Positions 7,551 to 16,310 of a DNA stretch of 64,000 nucleotides are shown here, one piece after another. This stretch comes from Pseudomaricurvus sp. HS19 (lineage in GTDB: Bacteria; Pseudomonadota; Gammaproteobacteria; Pseudomonadales; Cellvibrionaceae): assembly GCF_009857815.1 (NCBI RefSeq), contig NZ_WVVW01000001.1, forward strand, positions 434,001 to 498,000, given 5' to 3'. The position numbers and the translations under genes are program-made. The notes under the pieces are model-generated. The model did no database searches. It saw only the letters and a program-made list of their open reading frames with translations, and was not told where the DNA came from. Each line of letters begins with the position of its first letter. Position 1 is the stretch's first letter.

Positions 7551-9101
7551 TCAGTTATCGGTGGTGGCTTCTTCGGTTTCCGCCAGCGCCTGTGCAGCAC
7601 GGGCGCGGTTGGTCACTTCCGGATAGAGCTCCAGCATGGGCTTGGGGATACCATTGCCGTCAATGACGTGGGCGTGGCGACGACGCAGCTGGCGTGGCTC
7701 GCTGACACCGCAGGAATGGGCGATCACCTCTACCTCATGCACCATGTTTTTCACATAGTGGGCGACGCGATTGGATTTATTGGTGGGGTCCAGCCCTTTC
7801 TGCAATTCCGGATTGTGGGTGGTGATGCCGGTAGGGCAGGTGTTCTTGTTGCACTGCAGCGCCTGGATGCATCCCAGTGCGAACATAAAGCCACGGGCAC
7901 TCACTGCCATATCGGCGCCGACGCACAGGGCCGAGGCCACATCTGACGGGTTAATCAGCTTGCCGGAAGCGATAACGCGGATGCGTTCCCGCAAGCCGTA
8001 CTCGGTGAGTTTGTCCACCACCAGCGGCAGGCTGCGTTTCAGTGGCAGGCCGACGAAGTCCATCAACGCCTGGGGCGCCGCGCCGGTACCGCCGTCGGCA
8101 CTGTCGACGGTGATAAAGTCCGGCGCATACTCCAGACCGCGGCGTTGAATGATCTGGCAGATCTCATCCAGCCACTGGCTGTTACCCACCACCACCTTGA
8201 AACCGGTGGGTTTGCCGGTGATGTTGCGCACCCGTTGCACCATATCCAGCAGCTCGTCGATGTTGCGGATATCCACGTGGCCGTTGGGGCTGTTGGACGC
8301 CTGTCCTTCAGGAATGCCACGGGTACTGGCAATCAGGTTGGTGACCTTGGCGGCGGGCAGGATGCCGCCTTTGCCCGGTTTGGCCCCCTGGCTCAGCTTG
8401 ATCTCGAACATGCGTACCTGGTCGTGGGCTGCCACCGTTTTCAGCTTCTCTTCGTCGAGAGTGGCGTCATCCTTGCGCACCCCGTACTTGGCGGTACCCA
8501 GCTGGAAAATCAGGTCGCATCCACCTTCCAGATGGAACGGGGAGAGGGCTCCTTCACCGGTGTTGAGCCAGATCCCAGCCTTGCGTGCCCCTTTGCTCAG
8601 GGCTTTTATCGCGGGTACCGACAGGGCACCAAAACTCATACCGGAAATGTTGAAGATGGTGTTGGTGGAGAAAGGCTGGCGGGCGTAGCCCTCACCGAAG
8701 GTGATGGTGGCGGGAGGCAGGGCGTCCTCTTCCATGACCGGGAAAAGCCCGTTGAGGAAAATCACTTCCCCGGCCTGGTTCAGGGAGCGGGTGGAGCCAA
8801 ACGCCACGGTGGAGTCAAGGTTCTTGGCTGCCCGGTAGACCCAGGAGCGCTGGGCGCGGTTAAACGGCAGCTCCTCCCGGTCCATGGCAAAGAAGTACTG
8901 GCGGAAAAACTCACCCAAATGCTCAAAGATGTAGCGGAAGCGACCAATCACCGGGTAGTTGCGGCGGATGGCGTGTTTGGTCTGGTGCACATCGACCCAG
9001 TAGAGGTAAGCGGTGTAGAGAATGGCAGTACCCAGGGCAAAAATCAGCAGCAGGGCGCTAAGGCGCAGAAAGCCGGAGACGAGATCGGCGAGCCACTCCA
9101 T
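7551..9101 (-). CDS. FMN-binding glutamate synthase family protein, membrane-anchored
   Basis: 516-aa protein of the stand-alone glutamate-synthase-domain family. An N-terminal hydrophobic segment (about 9-32, FLRLSALLLIFALGTAILYT) is followed by an alpha/beta barrel equivalent to the FMN and Fe-S part of GltB. FMN/2-oxoglutarate-region motifs are MSFGALSVPAIKALSKGA and TVDSADGGTGAAP. The cysteine cluster CIQALQCNKNTCPTG matches the 3Fe-4S site. It lacks the glutaminase domain, so it is not a complete glutamate synthase and its substrate is unknown. The ATG at 9101 has the Shine-Dalgarno gagga. It is divergent from the exonuclease gene. Confidence 0.85.
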   Translation of the reverse strand: MEWLADLVSGFLRLSALLLIFALGTAILYTAYLYWVDVHQTKHAIRRNYPVIGRFRYIFEHLGEFFRQYFFAMDREELPFNRAQRSWVYRAAKNLDSTVAFGSTRSLNQAGEVIFLNGLFPVMEEDALPPATITFGEGYARQPFSTNTIFNISGMSFGALSVPAIKALSKGARKAGIWLNTGEGALSPFHLEGGCDLIFQLGTAKYGVRKDDATLDEEKLKTVAAHDQVRMFEIKLSQGAKPGKGGILPAAKVTNLIASTRGIPEGQASNSPNGHVDIRNIDELLDMVQRVRNITGKPTGFKVVVGNSQWLDEICQIIQRRGLEYAPDFITVDSADGGTGAAPQALMDFVGLPLKRSLPLVVDKLTEYGLRERIRVIASGKLINPSDVASALCVGADMAVSARGFMFALGCIQALQCNKNTCPTGITTHNPELQKGLDPTNKSNRVAHYVKNMVHEVEVIAHSCGVSEPRQLRRRHAHVIDGNGIPKPMLELYPEVTNRARAAQALAETEEATTDN

Positions 9102-9233
9102 GGACAGTTCCTCGTGGTGAATAGGTTGTTGTGTTGCCGATGATAGCAGACTAACGCGCCAGTAACCGCCAGATGGCGTCTTTTACCTGCTTGATCGCTG
9201 CCAAAGCGCACTATACTGGTCTGACAGGAGAAA

Positions 9234-9803
9234 ATGGCGCAGGGTCAGGAGCGCGGCATGGGAATGCAGGCAATCAACCAGGTGGGCAGTCAGCTGCCGC
9301 CGGATATCCGGGTGCCGGTCGTTATCGACGTGGAGGCATCCGGTTTTCATCCCCAAAGCTACCCCATTGAGGTGGGCGTGGCGCTGGAGACGGGGGAGCG
9401 TTTTTCCCGCCTGATCCTGCCCTACCCGGAGTGGGATCACTGGAGTGCCGAGGCGGAGCTGGTACACGGTATCAGCCGTGAAAAGTTGCAGCGTTTCGGC
9501 AGGCCGGGGGACCAGGTGGCCAAAGAGTTGAACAGCTGGTTGGTGGGCAAAAGTGTCTACAGCGACGGCTGGGTGCTGGATAAACCCTGGTTGATCCGTC
9601 TGTTTGAGTATGCCGGAGTGAAGATGGATTTCTGGTTTTCACCACTGGAGATGATCCTGTCGCGGGAGCTGATGGATCACTGGCGGCGGGCCGAGGCGCT
9701 GGTGGATCGACGCCTGCAAAGCAAGCGTCACCGCGCCAGCACCGACGCCCTGAGGATTCAGCTGATCTACATCGAAGCCCAGCTGTTACTGAAAAACCAG
9801 TAA
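9234..9803 (+). CDS. DEDDh-type 3'-5' exonuclease family protein
   Basis: 189-aa DnaQ-like nuclease. The first motif is DVEASGFHP (Asp and Glu metal ligands), a second Asp is in SDGWVLDKPW, and the C-terminal HRASTDALR supplies the His-x4-Asp of DEDDh enzymes. The protein is short and has no extra domains, so it is probably a stand-alone nuclease on DNA or RNA ends; the substrate cannot be told. The ATG at 9234 has Shine-Dalgarno aggag very close by; a second ATG at 9258 also has one (caggag, 6 nt away) and may be the true start. A TATACT -10 lies at 9212-9217. Confidence 0.75.
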   Translation: MAQGQERGMGMQAINQVGSQLPPDIRVPVVIDVEASGFHPQSYPIEVGVALETGERFSRLILPYPEWDHWSAEAELVHGISREKLQRFGRPGDQVAKELNSWLVGKSVYSDGWVLDKPWLIRLFEYAGVKMDFWFSPLEMILSRELMDHWRRAEALVDRRLQSKRHRASTDALRIQLIYIEAQLLLKNQ

Positions 9804-9817
9804 CCGGGTTTGCCGCG

Positions 9818-10684
9818 TTACTCCCCGTCCGGGCCGGGCAGCGGCTGAATGGGAAACTCCACCGCATTCAATTCCTGGAACTCTGCGGCGCGCTTCTGCT
9901 GCCGGGCCGCGACTGCCTGCTGCAGGTCAAACTGTGGTTGAAACATACCGCCCTGCCACAGGGTCATGGTGTGGAGACTGTCGCTGACGCTGTGGTCGCG
10001 GGCGTAGTTAAGCATCTCCTTGCAGCCACTGACCGCCAGTGGTGAGTTGGCGGCAATCTCCGCGGCGATTTCCATCACCTCTTCCAGCATGGCTTCCTGA
10101 GTGTCGTAGACACGGTTTACCAGACCGGCACGCAGGGCTTCTTCGGCACCGAGGCGGCGACCGGTATAGGCCATCTCCCGCACCAGCCCCTGGGGCAGGA
10201 GTGAAGGCAGGCGCTGCAGGGTGCCGAGGTCGGCAGTCATGCCGATTTTTGTCTCCTCGATGCAGAAAAATGCGTCGCTGGTGCAGTAGCGCATATCGCA
10301 GGCCGAGATCATATCCAGCGCGCCGCCGATACAGCCTCCCTGGATGGCCGCCAGCACCGGTACGCGTGCCTGTTCCAATCGTGTAAATACATCCTGTAGC
10401 TGTTGCAGTGCACGCACCATGGTCTCATTGCGCCGTCCCGGTTCGGAGGATTCACCACCCTGGGCAAAGCCGGCAAACACGGCCAGGTCCATGCCGGCGC
10501 AGAAATGCTTGCCGCTGGAGGCGAGCACAATAACCCGCGCGCTGGCGGTGTCGCTGATGTCCTGTATCACCCGCGGCAGCTCAAACCAGAAGTCGGCATT
10601 CATGCTGTTAAAAGCCTGCGGGCGGCAGAGGGTTAGCAGGGCGATGCGATCCTTGATTTCTACCTTCAATGCTTTTCCTGCCAT
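9818..10684 (-). CDS. Enoyl-CoA hydratase/isomerase family protein (dienoyl-CoA isomerase-like)
   Basis: 288-aa crotonase-fold enzyme. The oxyanion-hole segments are SGKHFCAGMDL and IQGGCIGGALDM. At the second catalytic position it has TADLGTLQRLP, an Asp-Leu-Gly-Thr-Leu-Gln signature like that of delta3,5-delta2,4-dienoyl-CoA isomerases rather than the Glu pair of hydratases. It probably acts in beta-oxidation of unsaturated fatty acids; the exact substrate is inference. The ATG at 10684 has a clear Shine-Dalgarno (gaggag). It is monocistronic and convergent with the exonuclease gene. Confidence 0.85.
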   Translation of the reverse strand: MAGKALKVEIKDRIALLTLCRPQAFNSMNADFWFELPRVIQDISDTASARVIVLASSGKHFCAGMDLAVFAGFAQGGESSEPGRRNETMVRALQQLQDVFTRLEQARVPVLAAIQGGCIGGALDMISACDMRYCTSDAFFCIEETKIGMTADLGTLQRLPSLLPQGLVREMAYTGRRLGAEEALRAGLVNRVYDTQEAMLEEVMEIAAEIAANSPLAVSGCKEMLNYARDHSVSDSLHTMTLWQGGMFQPQFDLQQAVAARQQKRAAEFQELNAVEFPIQPLPGPDGE

Positions 10685-10807
10685 GGCGATCTCCTCTTGG
10701 TGTTATTGCTGCACATGCTAACCCGAGCGCTGTCCCAAGGCGACTGCCGCAACTGTGTCGGCCAGCGCCGCATTGGCGTTGGCGCCAGCCCTGAAAGTGA
10801 ACAGCGT

Positions 10808-10849
10808 TTGATCAGAGTCAAACCTCACAGGGCCGCGGCTGGCTACTAT
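10808..10849 (+). promoter_or_regulatory. FNR/Anr-type class II promoter
   Basis: The 14-bp box TTGATCAGAGTCAA (10808-10821) matches the FNR/Anr consensus TTGAT-N4-ATCAA at 9 of 10 positions. A -10-like TACTAT sits at 10844-10849, predicting a start near 10856. The centre of the box is then at -41.5, exactly the class II activator position. The downstream gene is the 42-aa membrane protein. Seen directly as sequence; regulation is inference. Confidence 0.6.
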
Positions 10850-10927
10850 GAACCTGTAGAAAGTTGGTGGTGGTTGCGACAGATGTGTGCGGTCACCACA
10901 ACCATAAATGCCGTCAGGAGGTGGGGA

Positions 10928-11056
10928 ATGTATCTGGACTCTTATGTAATTTCAGGACTGATTATTGTGGCAGCAACCTGTGTCATTCTCGGGTACATGG
11001 GTTATCACGCTTACCGTCATATCAAGCAGGATATGGAGAAAAACAGCGGCCATTAA
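10928..11056 (+). CDS. Small membrane protein, CcoM-like (42 aa)
   Basis: A 42-residue protein beginning MYLDSYVISGLIIVAATC, with one membrane helix (about 7-25) and a short basic/polar tail ending KQDMEKNSGH. A strong Shine-Dalgarno (caggagg) ends 6 bp before the ATG, so it is a real translated gene despite its size. The start pattern Met-aromatic-aliphatic-Asp followed by a Gly-containing helix and a Gly-Tyr resembles, from memory, the small cbb3 oxidase subunit CcoM of pseudomonads. An FNR/Anr-type promoter upstream fits microaerobic expression. The family assignment is tentative; another single-span oxidase accessory is possible. Confidence 0.6.
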   Translation: MYLDSYVISGLIIVAATCVILGYMGYHAYRHIKQDMEKNSGH

Positions 11057-11084
11057 GCGCCGCTGGCGGATCGGTCAGGTTTAC

Positions 11085-12278
11085 CTACTCTTCCCGCAGG
11101 GATTCAATGGGATCCACCCGTGCCGCGTGCAGGGCAGGCCCAATACCCGCCAGCAAGCCAATAGCCACCGACAGCAGCAGCGCCAGCAGCAGATAGAACA
11201 GGTTGAGGGACAGCGGTAATCCGGGGACCGTGAGCTGCAGTACACCTACCACAGCGGCAATGGCGGCGATGCCCGCTATGCCACCGCTGGCAGCCAGTAT
11301 GATCGCCTCCCCCAGAAACAGCAGCAGAATCTGCCGCGGCACTGCGCCCACGGCGCAGAGCAAGCCAATCTCCGGGCGCCTCTCCTGAAGTGCCGTGGTC
11401 ATGATGGTGAGTATGCCGACCCCTCCTACAAACAGTGAAATGGCACCCATGGCTGCCACCGCCAGGGTGATGATGTTGAGGATGCGGTCGAGGCTGGCCA
11501 GCATGTCCTCCTGCGTAAACAGGGTAAAATCCTCCTGTTTGTGGCGCCGGGTCAGTCGCTCCCGCACCCCTTCGGCAATGGCGTCGCTGGTGGTAAAGGG
11601 GCTGAAGATAATGTCGATCTCCATCAGTCCTTCGCGATTAAACATCTGCAGTGCCAGGGGCGTGGGAATATAGATCACATCGTCCAGGTCAAACCCCAGC
11701 AGTTGTCCTTTCGGCGCCATAACACCGACTACCCGGAAACGACGTTCGCCCACCCGCACCCACTCGCCCAGGGCCGATTGCGGAAACAACTCTGTTGCCA
11801 GTTTGGAACCCAGTACGGCGAGGGCGCGGGGATGTTGCAAGCCACTGTCGGGGAGGAACTGTCCCGTAGCCACTTCCATTTTCCACGCCAGCGGCATTTC
11901 GTGATTGACCCCCAGCAGGTTGGTGTGGCGGGCAAGGTTACTGCTCTCTACCCGGGCCGTGCCGGTAACCACCGGAATCACCGCTTCCACCTGCGGCAGT
12001 GTGCGCAGCGATTCGGCATCCTCCACACTCAGCGGACGCACGGAGTTGAGCATGCCGGCCATGCTCTGGGTGGTGACCCGCCCCGGTGATACCGCCACGA
12101 TGCGGGTGCCGAACTGCGAGAAGGTATCCATCAGGTAGACCCGCAAGCCCTCGCCGATGGCGGTGAGCATGGTGACCGCCATTATGCCAATGGCGATACC
12201 GAGGGTGGTCAGGGCGCTGCGCTGGCGGTTACTGGTGAGTGAGCGAAAAACCCAGCGCAAACTGTCGGTCAGTGTCAT
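11085..12278 (-). CDS. ABC transporter permease, MacB/FtsX type
   Basis: 397-aa permease of the MacB/LolC/FtsX fold: one N-terminal helix (LTTLGIAIGIMAVTMLTAIG), a periplasmic core domain (about residues 45-260), then three C-terminal helices. The GTRIVAVSPG stretch after helix 1 is typical of MacB-like exporters. Separated by 3 bp from the second permease upstream. With two different permeases, one ATPase and a membrane-fusion adaptor, this looks like a tripartite efflux pump with a heterodimeric channel. Substrate unknown. Confidence 0.88.
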   Translation of the reverse strand: MTLTDSLRWVFRSLTSNRQRSALTTLGIAIGIMAVTMLTAIGEGLRVYLMDTFSQFGTRIVAVSPGRVTTQSMAGMLNSVRPLSVEDAESLRTLPQVEAVIPVVTGTARVESSNLARHTNLLGVNHEMPLAWKMEVATGQFLPDSGLQHPRALAVLGSKLATELFPQSALGEWVRVGERRFRVVGVMAPKGQLLGFDLDDVIYIPTPLALQMFNREGLMEIDIIFSPFTTSDAIAEGVRERLTRRHKQEDFTLFTQEDMLASLDRILNIITLAVAAMGAISLFVGGVGILTIMTTALQERRPEIGLLCAVGAVPRQILLLFLGEAIILAASGGIAGIAAIAAVVGVLQLTVPGLPLSLNLFYLLLALLLSVAIGLLAGIGPALHAARVDPIESLREE

Positions 12279-12281
12279 GGG

Positions 12282-13487
12282 TCAGCGCCTGTAGAGTGCG
12301 TGGATGGGAGACAGCCGGCTGGCCCGGCGCGCCGGCACCCAGGCAAAAAGCAGTGCAGCCAGCACGGCGGTGGCGGTGGCGGCCACAACTGCCCACAGTG
12401 GTGGTTGCATCGGGAATGAAGGCCACAGGACGCTGGCCAGCGTTAGCAACAGGGCGCTGGCCAGCAGCCCCGTCAGGGCGCCGGCCAGGGCCAGCAGTGC
12501 CGCCTCCCACAGAATCAGTTGCAGCACGGTCTGCTCTGCCGCTCCCAGGGCTTTCAGCAGGCCGATCTCCGGGGTGCGCTGTGAGGTGTTGATGATGGTG
12601 AGGTTCATCACCAGCACACCGGCCACCAGCAGACTGATGGCGCCGATGCCGCCGACCGCCAGTGTCATGATGGTGAGTATCTGGTCAAAGGTGGCGAGCA
12701 TGGCGTCGGGGCTGACAATGGTCACATCCAGCTCATTCTGGTGCAGCCGCGCCATCTCTTCCTCAATACGTTTTTTGGTGGCGGCCAGGGGTTGTTGGGT
12801 ATTCACCTGCAGCAGTACCCGGAAGAGGGAGTCGGTGTTGAACAACTGCTGCGCCAGGCTGATGGAAACCAGCACGCTGTCGCTCAGGTCCATGCCAAAG
12901 GCATCGCCGCGGCCGGAGAGCACGCCCACCACCCGGCAGCGATAATCCGCTACCCGCAGCAGCTGTCCGATGGCGGGCTGGTTGGGTAACAGCTCCTGCA
13001 GCAGGGTGCTGCCGACCAGACATTCGTTGTCCTTGTGTCCCGGGTCCAGGTGCAGGTTACGGCCCTGATCCAGGCTCATCTGGCGAATGTCGGGGAAAGC
13101 GCCGGTGGTGCCCAGCACAATCACTTCGCGCCCGCGCTCGCCGTGGGAGACCAGTGTGCTGCCAATGATCACTGGCGCCACCTTGAGGATCGCCGGGACC
13201 GCCCGCTGCAGGCGCAGGGTTTCCGTCAGGGTGATGTTGCGGGCCGCGGCACCGGTTACCGGTGGCAGGCCACCGGTGGTTTCGTTGCGGCCCGGAAACA
13301 TGACCAGAACATCCTTGCCGAGAAAGGCAAACTCTTGCATCACATAGTTACGTGCACCTTCGCCGAGGGAGGTGAGCATCACCACCGAACAGACGCCGAT
13401 TGCCATGGCCAGAAGCAGCATCATGCTGCGCAGGCGGGTGCGGCTGACAGAGCGCCAGCAGAAGAGCAACTTGTCCAGCAGGTTCAT
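12282..13487 (-). CDS. ABC transporter permease, MacB/FtsX type (second subunit)
   Basis: 401-aa paralogue of the adjacent permease with the same topology: helix 1 near residues 20-41 (MMLLLAMAIGVCSVVMLTSL), a periplasmic domain, then three helices near the C-terminus. Sequence identity to its partner is low enough to suggest old divergence rather than recent duplication. The ATG at 13487 follows ggagag. Expected partner of the permease at 11085-12278 in one transporter. Confidence 0.88.
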   Translation of the reverse strand: MNLLDKLLFCWRSVSRTRLRSMMLLLAMAIGVCSVVMLTSLGEGARNYVMQEFAFLGKDVLVMFPGRNETTGGLPPVTGAAARNITLTETLRLQRAVPAILKVAPVIIGSTLVSHGERGREVIVLGTTGAFPDIRQMSLDQGRNLHLDPGHKDNECLVGSTLLQELLPNQPAIGQLLRVADYRCRVVGVLSGRGDAFGMDLSDSVLVSISLAQQLFNTDSLFRVLLQVNTQQPLAATKKRIEEEMARLHQNELDVTIVSPDAMLATFDQILTIMTLAVGGIGAISLLVAGVLVMNLTIINTSQRTPEIGLLKALGAAEQTVLQLILWEAALLALAGALTGLLASALLLTLASVLWPSFPMQPPLWAVVAATATAVLAALLFAWVPARRASRLSPIHALYRR

Positions 13488-13513
13488 TGCAGGGCTCTCC
13501 GGTAGACCGGGGC

Positions 13514-14191
13514 TTATCCCGGAGTGAGGTCGCGGTCGATACGGCCGTCGAGCATTTTCAGTTGCCGCCGGGCGCGGGCGCCCAGGTCCGCATCGTGAGT
13601 GACTACCAGCAGGGTGATGCCATCGCGGTTAAGTTCCTCCAGCAGCGCCACCACTTCGGCGCCGGAGTGGCTGTCGAGATTTCCGGTGGGCTCGTCGGCC
13701 AGCAACAGGGCGGGCTTGCAAATGATAGCCCTGGCCAGCGCCACCCGCTGTCGCTGGCCACCAGAAAGTTGCTTGGGAAGGTGATGGCTGCGATCAGCAA
13801 TGCCCAGACGCTCCATCACCTCCTGCGAGCGACGCTGCCGTTCGGCAGAGGACACCCGCCCCAGCACCATGGGTAACTCGATATTTTCCCGGGCGGTGAG
13901 TCGCGGGATCAGGTGGTAGGCCTGGAACACGAATCCCATACGCTGGCTGCGCAGTTCTGCCCGCTGAGGCTCGCTCATGGTGGTGGTTTCTGCGTTTTCA
14001 AAGGTATAGCTGCCGGAGTCGGGGCGATCCAGCAGGCCGATCATATTGAGCAGCGTCGATTTACCGGAACCGGAAGGGCCCATGACCGAGATGTATTCGC
14101 CGACGCCAATGGAGAGGTCGATGGTGTCCAGGGCCTTAACCGGCTGGTCTCCGAGGACGAAGGTTTTGCACAGCTGCCGCAGTTCTATCAT
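13514..14191 (-). CDS. ABC transporter ATP-binding protein (LolD/MacB-like)
   Basis: 225-aa ATPase powering the adjacent permeases. Walker A is GPSGSGKSTLLN, the Q-loop is in FVFQAYHLIP, the signature LSGGQRQRVALARA, Walker B LLLADEPTGNLD and the switch His VVTHD. The family is that of LolD/MacB mechanotransmission transporters, which extract or push substrates without carrying them across the bilayer. The ATG overlaps the stop of the upstream adaptor gene by four bases (14188-14191). Confidence 0.93.
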   Translation of the reverse strand: MIELRQLCKTFVLGDQPVKALDTIDLSIGVGEYISVMGPSGSGKSTLLNMIGLLDRPDSGSYTFENAETTTMSEPQRAELRSQRMGFVFQAYHLIPRLTARENIELPMVLGRVSSAERQRRSQEVMERLGIADRSHHLPKQLSGGQRQRVALARAIICKPALLLADEPTGNLDSHSGAEVVALLEELNRDGITLLVVTHDADLGARARRQLKMLDGRIDRDLTPG

Positions 14192-15330
14192 GGCGTTTTG
14201 TCGCTGCTGTGGATCAGCTGGCCCTCCTGCCAGTCGCCCCTCGCGTGGGCCAGCAGGCGGTCGCCGGCCTTGATTCCGGAGAGGACTTCCGCGTGGGACC
14301 AGTTGCGCAGACCAGTGGTGATGGCCACCCGCTGCAGGCGGTTGTCACTGTCGAGGCGCCAGACGGAACCGTCAGTAGTGATGGACTCCAGCGGGATCAC
14401 CAGCCGCTGTTCCCGCTGCTCCAGAATGACAGTGACATCGGCGCTATACCCCACCAGCAGGTGTGGCAGTGCCTGACCGGCATTGAGCTGCACATCCACA
14501 TCGACGGTGCGTGCCTGCTTTTCATAATCCTGCACATAGGGGGCGATACGGGAGAGGGTACCCGGCAGAGGCTGTTCCGGGTAGGCGTCCAGGGTAATGG
14601 TCACCGGCAGGCCGGTATGCAGGCTGGCGGCATCCACCTCGTCTATGGGGGCGGTGACGTAGAGACAGCTGGTGTCGATCAGGTCAACCGCTGCAGGCGT
14701 GGGGATGCCGGGTGGCGAGGGGGTGATGTACTCGCCCAGTTCGCCATTGATCTCGGCCACTGTGCCGGCAAAGGGCGCGCGCAGTTGGGTGCGCTCGAAG
14801 ATCGCTTGCTGGTAGTCGAGGCGGGCGCGTGCCACACCGACCTGGTCGGCAGCGGCTTCACACTGCAGTTTCTGATTGGTGGCGGCAATCTCCGCGGAGT
14901 CCCGGGCCTCTTCCGAGGCCAGGTTGCGCTTCGCCAACTGGTTAATCCGTTTCAGCTCCCGCTGCTTCAGTTCTGCCGTTTCACAGGCGCGGGTCTGGTC
15001 GTGTTTCGCTGCCTTGAGGGTCTGTTCTGCCTGCTGCACGTCGGCGGCACGATCCAGGTTCCATAGCTCCAGAAGTAGCTGGTCTGGTTGTACTTCATCA
15101 CCTTCATCCACCAGCAGGCGGTTGACCACGCCGCCAATAGGCAGTGCCAGTTTTGAGCGGCGACAGGCCTTGATGGTGCCGGCGCGGGTATTGGTCACGG
15201 TGGCGGCGATGGAGTCGGTTTTGGCTTCAATAACCGCTGCAGCAGTGGCTGCGGGATAGGCGTGGCGCCACCAGAAGAAGGCGGCCAGCAGCAGGGCCAG
15301 GGCAACAAGAATCCACAGTGTCCGCTTCAA
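14188..15330 (-). CDS. Periplasmic adaptor (HlyD/MacA-like membrane fusion protein)
   Basis: 380-aa adaptor. An N-terminal anchor (about 5-21) is followed by a first lipoyl-half motif (LPIGGVVNRLLVDEGDEV), a long alpha-hairpin (about 105-180, rich in Lys, Glu and Gln), a second lipoyl half (LRAPFAGTVAEINGELGEYI) and beta-barrel domains. It bridges inner-membrane permeases to an outer-membrane channel, which is not encoded here. The start appears to be TTG at 15330 (MKRTLWILVALALLL); no ATG offers a comparable anchor. First gene of the four-gene exporter operon. Confidence 0.85.
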   Translation of the reverse strand: MKRTLWILVALALLLAAFFWWRHAYPAATAAAVIEAKTDSIAATVTNTRAGTIKACRRSKLALPIGGVVNRLLVDEGDEVQPDQLLLELWNLDRAADVQQAEQTLKAAKHDQTRACETAELKQRELKRINQLAKRNLASEEARDSAEIAATNQKLQCEAAADQVGVARARLDYQQAIFERTQLRAPFAGTVAEINGELGEYITPSPPGIPTPAAVDLIDTSCLYVTAPIDEVDAASLHTGLPVTITLDAYPEQPLPGTLSRIAPYVQDYEKQARTVDVDVQLNAGQALPHLLVGYSADVTVILEQREQRLVIPLESITTDGSVWRLDSDNRLQRVAITTGLRNWSHAEVLSGIKAGDRLLAHARGDWQEGQLIHSSDKTP

Positions 15331-15447
15331 CGTTCCGTGCTCCGCAGAAAGATTGCCGCTCAGGTTACCGGCAGGTGGCAGAGTTTGTCCATGTTGTTGG
15401 TGTGGTTATGCCGCTAACGCCTGTGCCTGGTGGAGGCGTTAACTCAT

Positions 15448-16248
15448 TCAGATAACGTTGGCCTGCTGCATCTGCTCGCGGGCGGCGGTGGCCGCCTGCG
15501 CCAGTCGGGCATCACTGGTGAGCGAACTGCGTTGCGGTACTTCGAGCTCCAGGGGTACCGATTTTGGCAGGGCGCGCAGGTAGTCAATCACTGGCAGCTG
15601 GCCTTGCCCCGGTGGCAGGCGATCATAGGTCGCTTCATCGGCGTAGTCGCCGGTGATGGCGGTGTTGTTGCTGTCACAGAGCTGCGCGTAACCAATGCGG
15701 CTGGCGGGTAGGGCAGCCACCTGTGCCGGCGTCACGCCTGCCCGCGCCAGGTGCAGCAGGTCCAGCCCCACACCGATGTTGTCACGCCCGGTTTTGGCAA
15801 TCAGTGACATCACCTCATCCAGGGTTTTCCAGATCGGCATCAGTGGCATAAATTCAATCCACACACTGAGTCCTGACTCTTCAGCCATATCGCACATAAG
15901 CTGCAGGTTGGCGAGGCAGTGGGCTTCATCCGGATCGCAGAGAATGGCGGTCATGCCTCGGGCGCCAAGCTCCGCACCGAGGCTGATGTCGTCACGGAAA
16001 TCAGCGGCGTTGGTGTTGGGCAACAGCATAAACGATTCAATATTGGCGACACGGAGATTGTGTTCCAGCAGGTCCTGGATAAAAGCGTCGCGATTGGTGC
16101 GCGTGACCAGCGGAAACTCGCCGCTCAAACCACCACTGCGCACAAACACGGAGACTTCCTGGCAGCCGGCCAGAAAGGCAGACTCTGCCAGCTCGAACGG
16201 GCTCAGGTCGAGGGCGGACATCTGGTGCAGGCCCAATGCTTTTTGCAT
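15448..16248 (-). CDS. Sugar phosphate isomerase/epimerase family TIM-barrel protein
   Basis: 266-aa xylose-isomerase-like TIM barrel. Metal- and substrate-site regions include VWIEFMPLMPI (Glu), GVGLDLLHLARAG (Asp and His) and PLELEVPQ near the C-terminus. The open frame extends upstream to 16344, but the ATG at 16248 (MQKALGLHQMSALDLSPFEL) has a good Shine-Dalgarno (ttggag, 6 nt away) and fits the barrel start, so I use it. Substrate unknown. No obvious pathway partner is beside it. Confidence 0.75.
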   Translation of the reverse strand: MQKALGLHQMSALDLSPFELAESAFLAGCQEVSVFVRSGGLSGEFPLVTRTNRDAFIQDLLEHNLRVANIESFMLLPNTNAADFRDDISLGAELGARGMTAILCDPDEAHCLANLQLMCDMAEESGLSVWIEFMPLMPIWKTLDEVMSLIAKTGRDNIGVGLDLLHLARAGVTPAQVAALPASRIGYAQLCDSNNTAITGDYADEATYDRLPPGQGQLPVIDYLRALPKSVPLELEVPQRSSLTSDARLAQAATAAREQMQQANVI

Positions 16249-16310
16249 GCTGTTCTCCAATTTCGGATGGCCACCATGGCGCAGCCGTTTGACATTAGTG
16301 TATGCCGTAA

